64,000 bases of DNA, from assembly GCA_004565275.1 (NCBI GenBank), contig SDOX01000006.1, positions 124,001 through 188,000 of the forward strand. Reading direction: 5' to 3'. Below the pieces are notes generated by a model that was not told the DNA's origin, did not search any database, and saw nothing but the letters and a program-made list of their open reading frames with translations. A program made the translations under genes and the position numbers. Numbering within the stretch: position 1 is the stretch's first letter; every line of letters begins with the position of its first letter. The stretch is from Nannochloropsis salina CCMP1776 (Eukaryota; Sar; Eustigmatophyceae; Eustigmatales; Monodopsidaceae). This document shows, piece by piece, positions 62,994-64,000 of this stretch.

Positions 62994-64000
62994 TCAAATC
63001 ACATTCCGCTGAGATTCCTGCCCGTCATCCCCGTCTCCTTCTGCTATACCCGCCCCGGACGCGCTCATTTCAATCGACCCACGCGCATTGTACCCGAAGA
63101 GACGATCGATATGGTCGTTGGCCATGAATCCTTCCCCGCTCGACTCACGCCTGAGTCGCTCCCCAGGGTCCCTTGGGTAAGCGACAGGCGACAACTCTGG
63201 AGCCGAGGGCATGGCGTCGCCCGACCCTCCCTCCTTCCCTCCCTCCTCCTGGTCGTGCCCGTGTCGCCCTCGGTAATTGGGGGACCAGGGCGTGGCTTGC
63301 GAAGAAAATTCGAGGGGCCGCTGCAAGAGAGGAACCAGGTATTTTTCCTCTAAGGCCAAAATCCGGCTTTGGTTTTCCGACAGGTTCACGGCGTCCGTGG
63401 CGGGCACGCCGAGGGGAATCTCCATTTTCTCGAGCATGGTGATGGTAAAGGTGCCAAAACCAAAGACCGTGATGAGCACGATGACCATCGTCGTCGCCTC
63501 AATGCTGGCAAAGGAAGGATGTGGAGCAGTCATGCGGATTCAGAAAGACGCGTGGTGAGCAAACATGAGACACCACCCAACGGAAACGTGAGCTCCGCGA
63601 ATCACACCATGCAACCGAAAAGACGCGTTTCCCCCACGCCGACGTACATTGGCTGATTGCCAAAGACGTTGGAAAATTGCTTGGAACAGGCGTAAGCCAT
63701 GGCGCCCCGGAGGCCCGCGAACCAGAGCATGTGTTGGACGTTTCTACCCACCTTGACGCTGGTGAAGCGGTTCACCTGCGAGAAGTCGGATCCCAGAAGG
63801 GTACAGAAGGAAAGGACGGGCGAGAAGGCGATTTAATTGGGTTGGAAGGCGAGTGAGTGGGAGAGACAGTGCCTTGCTCGGATTGTACCCGTGACAACGA
63901 CTCGTTCGATCAACCACGAGGGGATCACGTGAAGGGTAGAGGATGAGGTTTTCGACCCATACCTACGCCTTTTGGCGAGAGACGCAAAGGCCCTGCATGC
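62994..64000 (-). CDS. Na+/H+ exchanger (NHE/SLC9-type), C-terminal part cut by right edge
   Basis: Membrane antiporter swapping Na+ or K+ for H+. The exon at 63775-63648 encodes VNRFTSVKVGRNVQHMLWFA followed by GLRGAMAYACSKQF. WFAGLRGAMA is the signature of the last conserved ion-exchange helix of NHE proteins. It ends in phase 2 at CCAAT|GTACGT and joins the exon at 63504-62994, which begins with the final membrane segment TTMVIVLITVFGFGTFTITM and continues into a hydrophilic, Ser/Gly-rich cytosolic tail ending at 62994. Residues near 63966-64000 (RAFASLAKR-like) probably belong to the preceding exon, but the join to 63775 is not closed in phase. The first ten or so helices lie beyond the window. 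Confidence 0.85.

Noticed and set aside
1-64000. Transposons, LINEs, LTR or virus-like elements
   Set aside because: I looked for reverse transcriptase, integrase, transposase and capsid motifs and for terminal repeats on both strands and saw none.
1-64000. tRNA, rRNA, snRNA genes and CRISPR arrays
   Set aside because: No cloverleaf with a T-loop consensus, no rRNA-like block and no spaced direct repeats were recognised; a covariance-model search could still find a short RNA.

Overview
The window looks like nuclear DNA from a compact, GC-rich unicellular alga. A stramenopile of the Nannochloropsis/Microchloropsis (eustigmatophyte) type fits best. I infer this from about 18 closely packed spliced eukaryotic genes (roughly one per 3 kb), short GT-AG introns full of (GGGA)n/(CCCT)n, and one protein (start 58506) with a heterokont-style bipartite plastid leader ending in A|F. 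No mobile element, virus-like element, CRISPR array, rRNA or tRNA gene was recognised. Two 100-N gaps (20225-20324 and 51647-51746) sit in or beside GGGA/CCCT repeats.

Layout, left to right. An ISWI-type chromatin remodeller runs off the left edge (1-3021, minus). A small tandem-duplicated gene relic lies at 4028-4628 (minus). Then come a papain-family peptidase with a C-terminal membrane anchor (5111-6565, plus), a charged helical-repeat protein (7816-8490, plus), and a very large TFIIS-central/SPOC-like transcription or chromatin protein (about 9650-16129, minus). These are followed by a CCDC43-like small protein (16986-18573, minus), a ubiquitin-specific protease interrupted by a gap (19176-21817, plus), pyruvate kinase (23195-26166, minus), an Aim32/sucrase-ferredoxin-like Fe-S protein (26790-27978, minus) and a bZIP factor (28832-29716, plus).

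The second half holds a Lys/Glu-rich nuclear protein (30872-32775, minus), a TMEM230-like membrane protein (33868-34419, minus), an EamA/DMT transporter (35759-37234, plus) and a 1625-residue XPF-like protein resembling SHOC1/Zip2 (37770-42647, plus). After these come an RBP45/47-type triple-RRM protein (43911-46702, minus), the NMD factor UPF2 (48933-55713, plus), a leucine-rich-repeat protein (55932-58278, minus), a plastid-targeted membrane protein (58506-59411, plus), glutathione reductase (59942-61842, minus) and the C-terminal end of a Na+/H+ exchanger running off the right edge (62994-64000, minus).

There is no operon-like system. The genes are independent housekeeping and regulatory loci: chromatin remodelling, RNA binding and decay, ubiquitin, glycolysis, redox and transport. 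Exon models were built by hand from conserved protein blocks, splice dinucleotides and reading phase. For ISWI, pyruvate kinase, the Aim32-like gene, bZIP, the K/E-rich gene, RBP45/47, most of UPF2, LRR, glutathione reductase and the exchanger the phases close arithmetically. For the TFIIS/SPOC-like and USP genes the internal splicing is not resolved.

The most interesting signals are structural. Introns carry a purine-rich GGGA half and a pyrimidine-rich CCCT half that can pair with each other. The tetranucleotide has no stop codon in any of six frames. Some coding frames change inside such low-complexity tracts. Other points of note are a C-terminal AKL peroxisomal-type tripeptide on a glutathione reductase that also has an N-terminal presequence, and a perfect 12-bp hairpin between two convergent genes.
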